Counted from the first letter of the stretch, positions 17,970 through 25,987 are shown. The stretch is DNA of 34,020 nt from Planctomycetaceae bacterium (GCA_024225195.1 JAAEMV010000486.1:1-34020); one strand, 5' to 3'. The notes: a model not told the origin generated them from the sequence alone. A program made the numbers and translations.

Positions 17970-18407
17970 ATGAATAAACGAGAGCCTAAAGACGATGGCT
18001 GGGATCCTTGTCATCCTGGAACAATTTTTGACACCGCGGAGACCAGTCGAACTGGTCGTGGACTGATTGGTGTCGTAATTGCTGGGGTTGGTTTGTCGAT
18101 GGGAACCATCGTTGCGGTTGCCTTAGCGATCTTGGCCCCGCCGGAAAATCCAACGCAGCCTCTGCACACCGCGGTATCAATCGATGCTGGCATAGTTAAC
18201 TGTGCATCGGTCAATGCTGAGTTGCTTGCCTTCGTGAGTGGCACAGTCTCCGATGCTGAGTATAAGAAGAGCATCGCGGTTCACATTTTAAATTGCCCTG
18301 ATTGTCGCCAAAGATATAAAGCGATTTGTTGCCGAAGTGAAGCGTGCCCGAGTCGCCCCCAAAACGCGACGTTGAAACCTCAGTTTGTGCAATCGCCCAA
18401 TCCGTAA
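17970..18407 (+). CDS. Membrane protein with a zinc anti-sigma-like (HxxxCxxC) motif
   Basis: The protein has 145 residues from the ATG at 17970; a GTG two codons earlier is equally possible, and neither has a good ribosome binding site. Residues 1-30 are polar and basic, residues 31-56 form one membrane span (GLIGVVIAGVGLSMGTIVAV), and a short proline-rich link follows. The rest contains C78, then H105-xxx-C109-xx-C112 with an intervening helix (NAELLAFVSGTVSDAEYKKS). That is the spacing of the zinc anti-sigma (zf-HC2) fold. In known anti-sigma factors this module is N-terminal and cytoplasmic, before the span. Here it comes after the span, and the positive charge before the span suggests it lies outside the cytoplasm. 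No sigma factor gene is adjacent. The zinc-fold assignment is reasonable; an anti-sigma role is doubtful. Confidence 0.65.
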   Translation: MNKREPKDDGWDPCHPGTIFDTAETSRTGRGLIGVVIAGVGLSMGTIVAVALAILAPPENPTQPLHTAVSIDAGIVNCASVNAELLAFVSGTVSDAEYKKSIAVHILNCPDCRQRYKAICCRSEACPSRPQNATLKPQFVQSPNP

Positions 18408-18425
18408 ATGGAATTACAGGGGGCA

Positions 18426-18470
18426 GGTTGCAACCCGTGTCTTGACCGACGTCTCCCGGAGTACGGGGGA
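18426..18470. terminator. Paired hairpins between convergent genes
   Basis: GGTTGCAACC (18426-18435) is a perfect palindrome. TCTCCCG (18452-18458) pairs with CGGGGGA (18464-18470) across a 5-base loop with one G-U. They lie between two convergent stop codons. No T-run follows either one, so termination is only a guess from position. Confidence 0.3.
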
Positions 18471-18521
18471 TTCAGTTGCGTCTAAATTTTAGTGAGCGGA
18501 CTTCGACAATGGCGAGGCCGA

Positions 18522-18986
18522 TTATTGCTTGGCGAGTCTCAGCCTCTCGAGGGTGCCCGCTATTGATTTCACATCAGGAACTCCTCTAAGCCTGATCGGG
18601 GAGTGTTCCTTATCGCTCGGTGACAAGACAATCGTACCAGTGCCGGCGAGCTGCTCGATCAAGTTTTGAGAATAGAGTACTTCTTCTAAAGCCCGATAAC
18701 TGATCGGTAGATACTCGCTGTCTAATATGCTTTTGCGTAAATAGAGATGGTCTGAATCATATTCAAATGGATTCAGTCGTTTCGCCGTGAGATATGAAAA
18801 ACAGATAAAACAGCCTAGAAGAAAGCATACTACACCTAGGCAGACCCAGACTGTTGGGTTGGTGTTGAGTTTGTCTATCGTGAGAAAAGCGGTCGCCATT
18901 GCGGCAATGATCAAACCGATTGCTGTTAGAGGCCCAAGCAGACTAATGAGTGCGAAATTTACGGAGTATCTATTTAAGATTGCCAT
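18522..18986 (-). CDS. Bacterial PH-domain membrane protein
   Basis: A 154-residue protein with two membrane spans (about 12-36 and 45-67) followed by a cytoplasmic bacterial PH-like domain (75-152). The domain shows LYLRKSILDSEYLPISYRALEEV, then QNLIEQLAGTGTIVL with the GTG turn typical of the bPH_2 family, then a final strand and helix (RGVPDVKSIAGTLERL). The family's biochemical role is not settled; members usually assemble at the membrane. The start is the ATG at 18986, with GGGTAGGGGCG upstream. It is convergent with the zinc-motif gene and divergent from nrdR. Confidence 0.75.
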   Translation of the reverse strand: MAILNRYSVNFALISLLGPLTAIGLIIAAMATAFLTIDKLNTNPTVWVCLGVVCFLLGCFICFSYLTAKRLNPFEYDSDHLYLRKSILDSEYLPISYRALEEVLYSQNLIEQLAGTGTIVLSPSDKEHSPIRLRGVPDVKSIAGTLERLRLAKQ

Positions 18987-19173
18987 CTATTGGCGCCCCT
19001 ACCCTTTTGTCTTGGATGGTTGATAAATAAATGTGAATGAAGAAGTTGTTTTGAATTTTTAAAAATTAACTTTTCCCGCAATTGTACAGGCAAACTTCAA
19101 ATAGTGGGAAATAAAGGCGGCTTGTTTATTATCAGAACCAATTGAGGTATATTAGCGACATCCTATTCAGGGG

Positions 19174-19188
19174 GTATCGCTGCGATAC
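19174..19188. promoter_or_regulatory. Palindrome upstream of nrdR
   Basis: GTATCGC-T-GCGATAC is a perfect 7-bp inverted repeat centred about 39 bases before the nrdR start. Its size and place suit an operator or a small leader hairpin. It does not look like the known NrdR box. Confidence 0.35.
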
Positions 19189-19219
19189 TTTATGACACCT
19201 AACTCATATTTGGTTTGAA

Positions 19220-19699
19220 ATGAAGTGCCCCTACTGCCAAGTTGATAATGACAAAGTAATCGATTCCCGCCCTGGCGAGGATGGTTTTGCCATTCGGCGT
19301 CGGCGAATGTGCGTCAGTTGTGAGAAAAGATTTACGACTTACGAACGGGTTGCCGAGTTGGAAATTCGCGTAGTGAAGAAAGATGGCTCACGCGAACCAT
19401 TCCGGCCGGAAAAAATCAGACAAGGTCTCGAACGTGCTTGCTGGAAACGCCCCATCCCAACGGATCGCGTGGAACAAGTGATTACCGAGATCATTCAGGG
19501 CGTCTACATGAATGGTCAGTCTGAACTCGAAAGTCAGATTATCGGTGAGATGGTGATGGAAAAGCTAATTGAACTCGACGACGTAGCATACATTCGTTTT
19601 GGTTCCGTCTACCGACAATTTCGAGATATCCATGACTTTCTCGAAGAAGTTCGGCCAATTTTCGACAAGCATCAATTGCATGTCGATAGCGACGCTTAG
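19220..19699 (+). CDS. nrdR: Transcriptional repressor NrdR
   Basis: Nucleotide-sensing repressor of ribonucleotide reductase genes. The 159 residues match the family. The N-terminal zinc ribbon has C3, C6, C31 and C34 with the RRRRMCVSCEKRFTTYE signature. The ATP-cone follows (about 46-136), beginning VVKKDGSREPFRPEKIRQGLERAC and including the conserved VAYIRFGSVYRQF near its end. No nrd reductase genes are in the window, so it acts on distant targets. The C-terminal segment (HDFLEEV onward) is normal. Confidence 0.97.
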   Translation: MKCPYCQVDNDKVIDSRPGEDGFAIRRRRMCVSCEKRFTTYERVAELEIRVVKKDGSREPFRPEKIRQGLERACWKRPIPTDRVEQVITEIIQGVYMNGQSELESQIIGEMVMEKLIELDDVAYIRFGSVYRQFRDIHDFLEEVRPIFDKHQLHVDSDA

Positions 19700-19923
19700 G
19701 AAGGCCGCGGTCTACTGGTGAGGCATTCGGTGATGCGAAGTCGAAACAGTGGTTTCCTGACGACGAACTAGCGGGCGAGATTAGCGAGTCTCCGCAGCTA
19801 TATTGAAATCAAGGAAACGGATTTGTTATCTTGGCTGGCGAATTTGGTTCGAACGTCTCCCCGGAAACGAAATCGATTGGATCGACCGAGGTTGCATCAT
19901 CAGCATGCCTTGAGGCAGTGGCT

Positions 19924-20976
19924 TCAGTGTGTGCGACGTAGGACAAATTCCGCCAAGTCCCGGAGGCTTGTCGCAGCGGGGCTCGAAGGCAACGACTTGG
20001 CGAAGTCGATCGCTTCCTGCGCTTGCCTCTCGGCAACTGAACGAGCGTAATGAATCGAATCGGTTTCAGCTAAGAACGGCATCAATGTTTCGCAGGTCGA
20101 GGAGGGGTCGGCGAGAATTGCTTTGAATTCTTTTTGAAGCGATGGCTCCATGTTTTGGAGGCAATGAATAACCGGAAGGGTTGGCTTTTGGTTGACTAGA
20201 TCGGTGCCGAGTGTCTTCCCAACCTGATTCGGTTTACCAACTAGGTCGAGTACGTCGTCGATTACCTGGAATGCTACGCCAAGACGCCTGCCGTAAGATT
20301 CATAGTTCTCACATTGCTCTTCAGGGGCACCAGAAAGGTAGGCTCCGAGACGGCAGCTGACACCGCACAATTCAGCGGTCTTTTCCGTAATCATTAAAAG
20401 GTATTCGGATTCGGTGAGGTCGAAATTACCCTGCCAGGCGTTTTGTCTCATTTCCCCTTCGCAAACCCGATTACTTGCGACGGCCAACATCCGGAGCGCT
20501 TCACACGATTCGGAAAGGCTGGCAACGTGAAAGGAGTGTGTAAACAAATAGTCGCCAAGCAGGACGCTGATTTTGTTACCCCACGTGGAGTTGGCAGTCG
20601 CCCGATGGCGGCGGGTCAGTGCCTCGTCAAGGATATCGTCGTGAATGAGCGTTGCGGTGTGAATCATTTCCAACGCAGCGGCGACTTGCAAATGAGGTGG
20701 ACTAATGGTGCCACAGCTGGACCCGCAAAGTAGCAAAAATGCCGGGCGAATCCGTTTGCCGCCGAGTAACCAGCTGTGTTTCAGCAGTTCGTCAACAAAT
20801 GGAACCTCGTTCGATAGTTCTTTCCGCAATAAACTTTCGACCAAGCTCATCTCGGCTCGGATCGGTTCATAAACTGATTCAAGCCCGTTGGCTGTGGAGG
20901 ACAACTGTGGGACTCCTGTCACCCCGTTGTCATCCGTTCGGCTGGCTGTTTGACTCACGAATCGTTCCTTATCCAT
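19924..20976 (-). CDS. Long-chain trans-polyprenyl diphosphate synthase
   Basis: Condenses isopentenyl diphosphate units into a polyprenyl diphosphate, probably the menaquinone side chain. The 350-residue protein has GGKRIRP (72-78), the first Asp-rich motif DDILD (113-117) and the second DDVLD (240-244). The residues just before the first motif are small (A108, T109) rather than aromatic, which in this family goes with longer products; exact length cannot be read. The first 30 residues are a variable leader. The C-terminus (LRDLAEFVLRRTH) is a complete family end. It starts at the ATG at 20976, 44 bases after the moaC stop on the same strand, so the two are probably cotranscribed. It is convergent with nrdR. 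Confidence 0.92.
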   Translation of the reverse strand: MDKERFVSQTASRTDDNGVTGVPQLSSTANGLESVYEPIRAEMSLVESLLRKELSNEVPFVDELLKHSWLLGGKRIRPAFLLLCGSSCGTISPPHLQVAAALEMIHTATLIHDDILDEALTRRHRATANSTWGNKISVLLGDYLFTHSFHVASLSESCEALRMLAVASNRVCEGEMRQNAWQGNFDLTESEYLLMITEKTAELCGVSCRLGAYLSGAPEEQCENYESYGRRLGVAFQVIDDVLDLVGKPNQVGKTLGTDLVNQKPTLPVIHCLQNMEPSLQKEFKAILADPSSTCETLMPFLAETDSIHYARSVAERQAQEAIDFAKSLPSSPAATSLRDLAEFVLRRTH

Positions 20977-21020
20977 AATCTCACTCGACTTCTATGAGCT
21001 AAGCGAAACTTAATCTACCG

Positions 21021-21506
21021 TTATTCAGTCTCAGCATTCCGTTGAAAATGCCCACTTTTCCCGCCGGACTTCTCCTCCAGCTGAATTTCCAAAATCCTCA
21101 TCCCACGGTCGACGCTCTTGCACATGTCGTAGACGACCATCGCTCCGACGCCGACAGCGGTGATCGCCTCCATCTCAGTCCCAGTCGTCTCAACCGCTTT
21201 GACGGTTCCAGTGATCTTTATTTGGGTGTCAGAAACATAGGTGAAGCGAACATCAACCGAATCAATTCGGATGGGATGGCACATGGGAATCAGGTCTGGC
21301 GTCCTCTTCGACGCCATGATTGCAGCGATTCTCGCCACCTCAAACACGTTACCTTTTTGGAATTGGTCGTTCTTAATCAATTCTAAGGTCTCCGCGGCCA
21401 TTTCCACCCGGCAGCTGGCCACTGCCGTCCGGTGTGTCGCGGTTTTCTCGCTGGTATCCACCATGCGTGGATGTCCGTCAGCGTCGAAATGAGTGAGTGA
21501 ATTCAA
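21021..21506 (-). CDS. moaC: Cyclic pyranopterin monophosphate synthase MoaC
   Basis: Second enzyme of molybdenum cofactor synthesis; it turns the MoaA product into cyclic pyranopterin monophosphate. The 161-residue length is typical. Family motifs are GHPRMVDTSEK near the N-terminus, LIPMCHPI (72-79), KAVETTGTEMEAITAV (103-118) and YDMCKSVDRGM (126-136). The N-terminus NSLTHFDADG aligns with other MoaC proteins, so translation probably begins at the TTG at 21506. No good ribosome binding site precedes it, and no ATG is available before M15, so the start remains uncertain. No other moa genes lie nearby; the polyprenyl synthase gene follows on the same strand. Confidence 0.95.
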   Translation of the reverse strand: MNSLTHFDADGHPRMVDTSEKTATHRTAVASCRVEMAAETLELIKNDQFQKGNVFEVARIAAIMASKRTPDLIPMCHPIRIDSVDVRFTYVSDTQIKITGTVKAVETTGTEMEAITAVGVGAMVVYDMCKSVDRGMRILEIQLEEKSGGKSGHFQRNAETE

Positions 21507-21858
21507 TGGATCGTCGGAGGTGATGGGGGTCAGTTGCTTAGCACCGAGCTTCTCTATTATAAAATACCGAGCTAAGTACTCAAGAATAACGCAATAATGG
21601 GCACTTTGACACCCGCAAACCGGTCAATTCGGCGGTTAAACCCGGTGATCCCTGAAAGCGACACGGTGCGAAAGACGCAATGTCGGGTTGTTATTCCCAT
21701 ACGGACGGGGTGGACATTGGTAGCGGTTTCTAACACCTAGCTTCCAAAGATGTAACAAAAAAAACCGTTGCCTGTGGGACAACAGGCAACGGTTTATGCG
21801 AAAGACGGCGAGCACACTTGGTCAAAATTGAACCTGCGGCGAAAACCTTGGGCAAGGT
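21507..21858. other. Intergenic region upstream of moaC
   Basis: No gene is supported in these 352 bases. It contains the terminator of the HTH-receiver gene near its right end and presumably the moaC promoter. I see no molybdenum-cofactor riboswitch fold that I could defend by eye. Confidence 0.5.
21757..21795 (-). terminator. Strong rho-independent terminator of the HTH-receiver gene
   Basis: On the minus strand AAACCGTTGCCTGT pairs perfectly with ACAGGCAACGGTTT (14 bp, 6-base loop), followed by a run of eight T (21764-21757). It lies about 65 bases after the stop of the gene that ends at 21859. Confidence 0.93.
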
Positions 21859-22431
21859 TTAGACAAGTTCCTTCAATGAGCCGATTAGTGTGCGAAGTCG
21901 TTCAGCGAGCAAGCTCGCGTCAAACGGCTTCTTAAACGTTTCGTTAATTGCCGAACGGTCGAACGAGATTGGCTGTCCGTCGTCTGGCAGTAATGCGATT
22001 AGAATCGTTTCCGAGAAATCGGGATTCTTACGCAGGTTTTGACAGATTTGCATCGCCTCTACTTTGCCGATTGAAAAATCGGTGATGATGCAGTCGGGGT
22101 GAAAACTTTCAGCTTGAATGCCGGCTTCGAAGCCGCTGGCAGCCACAGCTACTTTGAAAGATTTCTCGGGAGGTAGCTCCCGCTTAAGATTTTCGATTAA
22201 TACCTGATCTTGAGCGACAATCAAAATTTTTGCCATCGCTTCATCTTCGAGATCACCCAAAGGCATACCATGCTCTTTGAGGAATTTGATCAGGTATTCG
22301 CGTGGGATACGACGGTCTTGCGAACCGGGGATTCGGTAGCCTTTGAGGCGTCCCGAATCGAACCATTTGCTGACCGTGCGCGGGGCCACTTTGCAGATCT
22401 TAGCGACCTGTCCAGTTGTGAACACCTTCAT
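21859..22431 (-). CDS. HTH protein with a C-terminal degenerate receiver domain
   Basis: A 190-residue protein. Residues 1-54 form an excisionase/MerR-like DNA-binding domain (FTTGQVAKICKVAPRTVSKWFDSGRL, then the wing YRIPGSQDRRIPREYLIKFL). A short linker precedes a CheY-like receiver fold (68-185). The phospho-acceptor Asp is kept (D118 in IITDF), as is the lysine (K168 in FKKPF). The acidic pair that binds magnesium is reduced to one residue (IVAQDQ, with D75), and the switch Thr is Leu (IALLPDD). Signalling by ordinary phosphorylation is therefore uncertain. The order, HTH first, is the reverse of normal response regulators. The ATG at 22431 has a GGAGAG ribosome binding site. The gene stands alone, with a strong terminator and no histidine kinase nearby. 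Confidence 0.85.
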   Translation of the reverse strand: MKVFTTGQVAKICKVAPRTVSKWFDSGRLKGYRIPGSQDRRIPREYLIKFLKEHGMPLGDLEDEAMAKILIVAQDQVLIENLKRELPPEKSFKVAVAASGFEAGIQAESFHPDCIITDFSIGKVEAMQICQNLRKNPDFSETILIALLPDDGQPISFDRSAINETFKKPFDASLLAERLRTLIGSLKELV

Positions 22432-23093
22432 CGCAGGCTCTCCATAAACACTTTGAATCGTCTTTCGCTACACAGGCTAGACAGAGAAAGTTCCCTGGCT
22501 CTCACAGTGTAACTGCTTACCCCTTTTGTCCGCTCGGTGCGTCCAACTGGGTCGGGATAAACAAGTAATCGCTTTTTGGGGTTGAGTTCGTGTCCGTACT
22601 TACCCACCCGTTACGACATCGGCCATGTCTGACCAAACTATCAGTCAATTTCGCTAAGATCATTCGGAGTCGAATTATCGGCCCCTTACAATCGGCAAAC
22701 TCACATACAGTTTGAAACGTGGTGACGATGATGTCGCCTAAGAGAAAATGCAATCAATCAACACCAATCGGGTCAAAGGTGCGTATTGATTTTTAGCCGA
22801 ACAGACGCTCGGTTATTGATTCCCCCCCAAGGAATCTTTGTCACTTTGCTGGCTTGTTAGCAATGCAACACTGATTCCTGTTTTTATGTTTCGTTCGTTT
22901 GTAGGTAGTTTCTTTAGAAACTTTCAGCAAACGCGGCGTTAACACGCCTTGAAACCAAAAAAACTGTTCAAACGGGAGGGGTGCCGTTAAAAAAGTGGCC
23001 GAAATGCCGACTCAAATTACCTCGAAGGCGTAATCGGTTCAATTTCGGTGTCACTCAAACAAAGTGCAAGCAGTGTGTTGTTCCGCGGTTCGG
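22432..23093. other. 662-base intergenic region without a supported gene
   Basis: The longest gap in the window, between two minus-strand genes. Open frames here begin with TTG, have no ribosome binding site and no recognisable protein character. Two small hairpins can be drawn: AGTTTC-TTTA-GAAACT (22907-22922) and GGCGT-TAAC-ACGCC (22935-22948). I checked by eye for SRP, RNase P, tmRNA and 6S signatures and saw none. It should hold the promoter of the HTH-receiver gene. Confidence 0.5.
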
Positions 23094-24116
23094 TTAGGGG
23101 GTCTTGATGTCAAACACAAGTACCTGCTCCAGCTTTCCATCAATCATTTTGACAAATGCCTTGTGAGCCGGGTGGGGTAGATAGGCGTCACGATCTTTTT
23201 CATTGGCAAAACTTACAATGAACGCATGCGTATAGCCCTGAGTGAGGTTCTCTGGGCTGACGTTCGTGCCTGACTCAAGGGAAGTGATGACGTCGATTTT
23301 TTCAGTAAGTTGATTAAAAGCTGCCGAGATTGCGTCAACTTCGCTTTGGGGGACAGAATCTTTAAACTGGAACAACACAATGTGTCGGATAACCGAGGAC
23401 GCCTGGGGTTGGGTAACATGCGTTTTCAATCCATCTAGCATTTGTTTGGCAACAAACTGATTGCCTGCTGGATTTAGGTGTACGCCGTCGGATGTCAAAA
23501 TGTTCTTGGTGAGATTTTTTGGGTTATTCTCTTTTAGGTGTCCCACGAAATTGTTTCGAAGGTCAAGTAATTGGGATCCGGTTTCACTTGCCACGCGACG
23601 ACTGATCGCTGAAAAGTCCTCGAGCATTTTGTCGAGTGGATTAGTTCCGTCCGTTTTTTCTCCAATCATGCTTGGTGTGCAGAGGATGACCTTTCCACCT
23701 TGCGACTGAATCTTACCAATGATTTCTTTTAAACCTGATTCGAAATCGGCCGGCGAGGTTCCTCGGCCACTCTGTGAATGCCAGACGTCGTTGATGCCAA
23801 TGTAAATAAACACTAGATCAGGTTTTTTGGAGAGAACGTCTTTATCCAAGCGTTTTTGAAGGTTCGGGACTCGATTCCCGCTGATTCCTGCCCCAATAAC
23901 GTTAACGTTTTTATCGGGGTAATTTTCTGCTAGATGATTTTTAAAGAGTGTGACGTAACCGTTCGGCCGAACCCCTGCCTGTGTAATTGAATCGCCAAGG
24001 AACAGAATGGTCGTATTTTCGGGAATCATAGAGAGATCGTTGTTTTGAGCAGATGAGGTGTTCGTCAAAAATAGAACCGCAATAAATAACGCAATAAAAA
24101 GGATGGGGCTTTTCAC
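23094..24116 (-). CDS. Exported SGNH/GDSL hydrolase fused to a Dabb domain
   Basis: The protein has 340 residues from the GTG at 24116, chosen because GGAGAG lies just upstream and the signal peptide (KSPILFIALFIAVLFLTNTSSA) starts at once; an ATG at 24164 would add 16 residues. The SGNH esterase part has FLGDSIT (S43), GISGNR (N81), GIND (N109) and SDGVHLNPAGN (D210, H213), so all four catalytic blocks are intact. It probably deacylates or cleaves an ester on a sugar or lipid outside the cytoplasm. From about 242 a second domain begins (IRHIVLFQFKD), with later PHPAHKAFV, the signature of the Dabb stress-responsive dimeric alpha/beta barrel. Dabb domains are usually stand-alone. The gene has no close partner. 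Confidence 0.88.
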   Translation of the reverse strand: MKSPILFIALFIAVLFLTNTSSAQNNDLSMIPENTTILFLGDSITQAGVRPNGYVTLFKNHLAENYPDKNVNVIGAGISGNRVPNLQKRLDKDVLSKKPDLVFIYIGINDVWHSQSGRGTSPADFESGLKEIIGKIQSQGGKVILCTPSMIGEKTDGTNPLDKMLEDFSAISRRVASETGSQLLDLRNNFVGHLKENNPKNLTKNILTSDGVHLNPAGNQFVAKQMLDGLKTHVTQPQASSVIRHIVLFQFKDSVPQSEVDAISAAFNQLTEKIDVITSLESGTNVSPENLTQGYTHAFIVSFANEKDRDAYLPHPAHKAFVKMIDGKLEQVLVFDIKTP

Positions 24117-24296
24117 GAATCTCTCCAAGGAACGCTGGTTGAAAGGCGAAATTGTAACAAACATTGGGTGGTCGGAAAAGAAAATTGAATCAGTGTTCTA
24201 AATATTTAGCTCGAATCTGTTTGAATTAACTATTCCTCGGTGCGACTTCTTTTGGACGTCATTTTGAATAATTACGTTTAAGGTTAGACTAAGTGC

Positions 24297-25091
24297 ATGA
24301 CCATTTTCCGTCCCTGTATCGATCTGCATGATGGCCACGTAAAACAAATCGTGGGCAGCACGCTTAACGACTCGAACGACTGTTTAGCTGCAGACGACCC
24401 ATTGGTTGTGAATTTTGTTTCGGACCGGACATCAATGTGGTACGCGGCAAAATACAAGGCTGATCACTTGCGGGGCGGCCATGTAATCCAACTCGGGTCA
24501 GGCAACGAGGAAGCGGCGATTGCAGCACTTGCGGAATTCCCCGGTGGACTGCAACTGGGAGGAGGCATTAGGCGGGAGAACGCAGCCCAGTGGCTTGACC
24601 GAGGAGCGAGTCACGTCATCGTAACCAGCTGCCTATTTGACGAGCCTGGGCATTTTTTAGAGCACAAGTTGATCGAACTCGAACGCGAAATCAGCGCCTC
24701 GCGTTTGGTGATTGACCTGAGTTGCAAACGGACAGAACAAGGCTGGGTGGTAGCCAAGGATCGGTGGCAAACTTTGACTGATTTGCCAGTAAATCACGAA
24801 ACACTCGACCGGCTTGCGGGCTATTGTGATGAATTTTTGATCCACGCCGCGGATGTTGAAGGGCTGTGCCAGGGAGTGGATGTTGAGCTGATTGATTTGC
24901 TGGGAGCCTGGGGCAAGATCCCAATGACTTATGCCGGCGGTGTCGCTTCAATGGATGATGTTCGCCTTGTTTCAGAAGTGAGCAAGCACAAAGTTGATGT
25001 GACAGTTGGATCCTCTTTGGATCTTTTTGGAGGAAACGGCGTAGCCTATCGAGAACTCGTCGATTGGAACCAGTCACGCAAATTAAACTAA
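24297..25091 (+). CDS. hisA: Eukaryotic-type ProFAR isomerase (HisA)
   Basis: Fourth step of histidine synthesis: Amadori isomerisation of ProFAR to PRFAR in a TIM barrel. The 264-residue protein has the catalytic Asp in CIDLHDG (D9) and in VIDLSCKR (D140), the phosphate loops GGG (88-90) and GSSLDLFGG (238-246). It also carries the segments VKQIVGSTL, WQTLTDL, EFLIHAADVEGLC and TYAGGV. These segments match my memory of the eukaryotic HIS6-type family rather than ordinary bacterial HisA, which has a different second-half catalytic segment and lacks the long loops. The start is the ATG at 24297. No other his genes are adjacent, unlike the usual bacterial operon. The enzyme call is strong; the eukaryotic-type subclass is from recalled family patterns. 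Confidence 0.92.
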   Translation: MTIFRPCIDLHDGHVKQIVGSTLNDSNDCLAADDPLVVNFVSDRTSMWYAAKYKADHLRGGHVIQLGSGNEEAAIAALAEFPGGLQLGGGIRRENAAQWLDRGASHVIVTSCLFDEPGHFLEHKLIELEREISASRLVIDLSCKRTEQGWVVAKDRWQTLTDLPVNHETLDRLAGYCDEFLIHAADVEGLCQGVDVELIDLLGAWGKIPMTYAGGVASMDDVRLVSEVSKHKVDVTVGSSLDLFGGNGVAYRELVDWNQSRKLN

Positions 25092-25153
25092 ACAGCCTTT
25101 GTGAGAGGTAGTCGATGCCAAGGCTCGATTATCGTTTTCCAAGACAGATTCTC

Positions 25154-25696
25154 TTAGAGCGTAATTCCAGACCGTGGGTCGCTATGGGAATAGTCGATGA
25201 TTTTCCAAACGCCTTCTTCGTTTTTTTCAAGAGTTAGCTTGATTCGTCGTTGCCCCCACAGCGGTTCGGCGCCATTATCGACTCGCACGGTAACGGACAC
25301 GTTAAAGAGAACCTCAGCGGTTGGTGGCGTAGACCTCAAAAGATTGAACTTAAAGAAGCCTGATACGCGACAATTTTGAAAATCGTATCTCGGCATTTCG
25401 GCGTCGGCACGTTGACGGGTTTCAGCGTGGTCGTCGCTAAAAAAGTCCATCGTCGCATCGAAGTCGTTGCGCTGAACCGAATCTGCTAGAGCGTAAATTT
25501 GATCGGTAACTTCTTCGCGTTGGGTAACGACTATTTGCTCGCAGGTGACGATCGCCGCCGTAATCACCGCAATGCCCATCGCAACATACAGCATTGCTTT
25601 TTCCCGCGAATGTACCCAAAAGGCGATAAATATGAGGGTTAGGATCGCACCGGCGATCAAGGGAACGGTCGAGTTTTCGGTCAGCCAAGACGTCAT
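25154..25696 (-). CDS. Membrane-anchored NTF2-like (SnoaL-type) protein
   Basis: The protein has 180 residues from the ATG at 25696; a TTG 93 bases upstream would add a leader with no clear signal. Two membrane spans (about 12-30 and 35-54) are followed by a soluble domain (60-178) of the cone-shaped NTF2/SnoaL type. The initial helix reads VTDQIYALADSVQRNDFDATMDFF, then come several strands (TAEVLFNVSVTVRVD, RRIKLTLEKNEEGVWKIIDYSH). The final strand pattern E-x-G-x-WKI-x-DYS is typical of the fold. No catalytic residues can be assigned. It is convergent with hisA, 62 bases apart, with no clear terminator between. Confidence 0.65.
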   Translation of the reverse strand: MTSWLTENSTVPLIAGAILTLIFIAFWVHSREKAMLYVAMGIAVITAAIVTCEQIVVTQREEVTDQIYALADSVQRNDFDATMDFFSDDHAETRQRADAEMPRYDFQNCRVSGFFKFNLLRSTPPTAEVLFNVSVTVRVDNGAEPLWGQRRIKLTLEKNEEGVWKIIDYSHSDPRSGITL

Positions 25697-25895
25697 GGTT
25701 AGCGGAGTATACCTTTGTAGAGTTGGTGAAAGGGACCAATTCTCGAGATGCCTCGCTAAAACTATAAAAGAGTGAGGTGAAAAAAACAAATCCTTGCAGG
25801 TGCAGTCTGACTAATTCGAGAGTTGCCTTTCCAAGTTTTCTTGGGTGAAGTGATTTGTAAAAGGTCTGAGAGCAGGATTGCGCGTGATTTTCTAT

Positions 25896-25930
25896 AAAAA
25901 AATGCCCGCCGGGTTTACCGACGGACATTT
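25896..25930 (-). terminator. Rho-independent terminator of enolase
   Basis: On the minus strand TGTCCGTCGG, loop TAAAC, CCGGCGGGCA form a 10-bp stem with two G-U pairs, followed by a run of seven T (25902-25896). On the plus strand those two positions become C-A mismatches, so the hairpin is directional. It lies about 60 bases after the eno stop. Confidence 0.88.
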
Positions 25931-25987
25931 TCTGAAATTCAAACTCGACAGTACTAATCAAGCAACTGTCGATCAGTAATTCTTAAA

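Noticed and set aside
19809-20036. Minus-strand frame that could extend the polyprenyl synthase by a frameshift
   Set aside because: The synthase already has a complete family C-terminus (LAEFVLRRTH), so no frameshift is needed, although the tail composition looked protein-like.
22517-22753. 78-residue minus-strand open frame in the long gap
   Set aside because: It starts with TTG, has no ribosome binding site, and shows no domain, signal or helix pattern.
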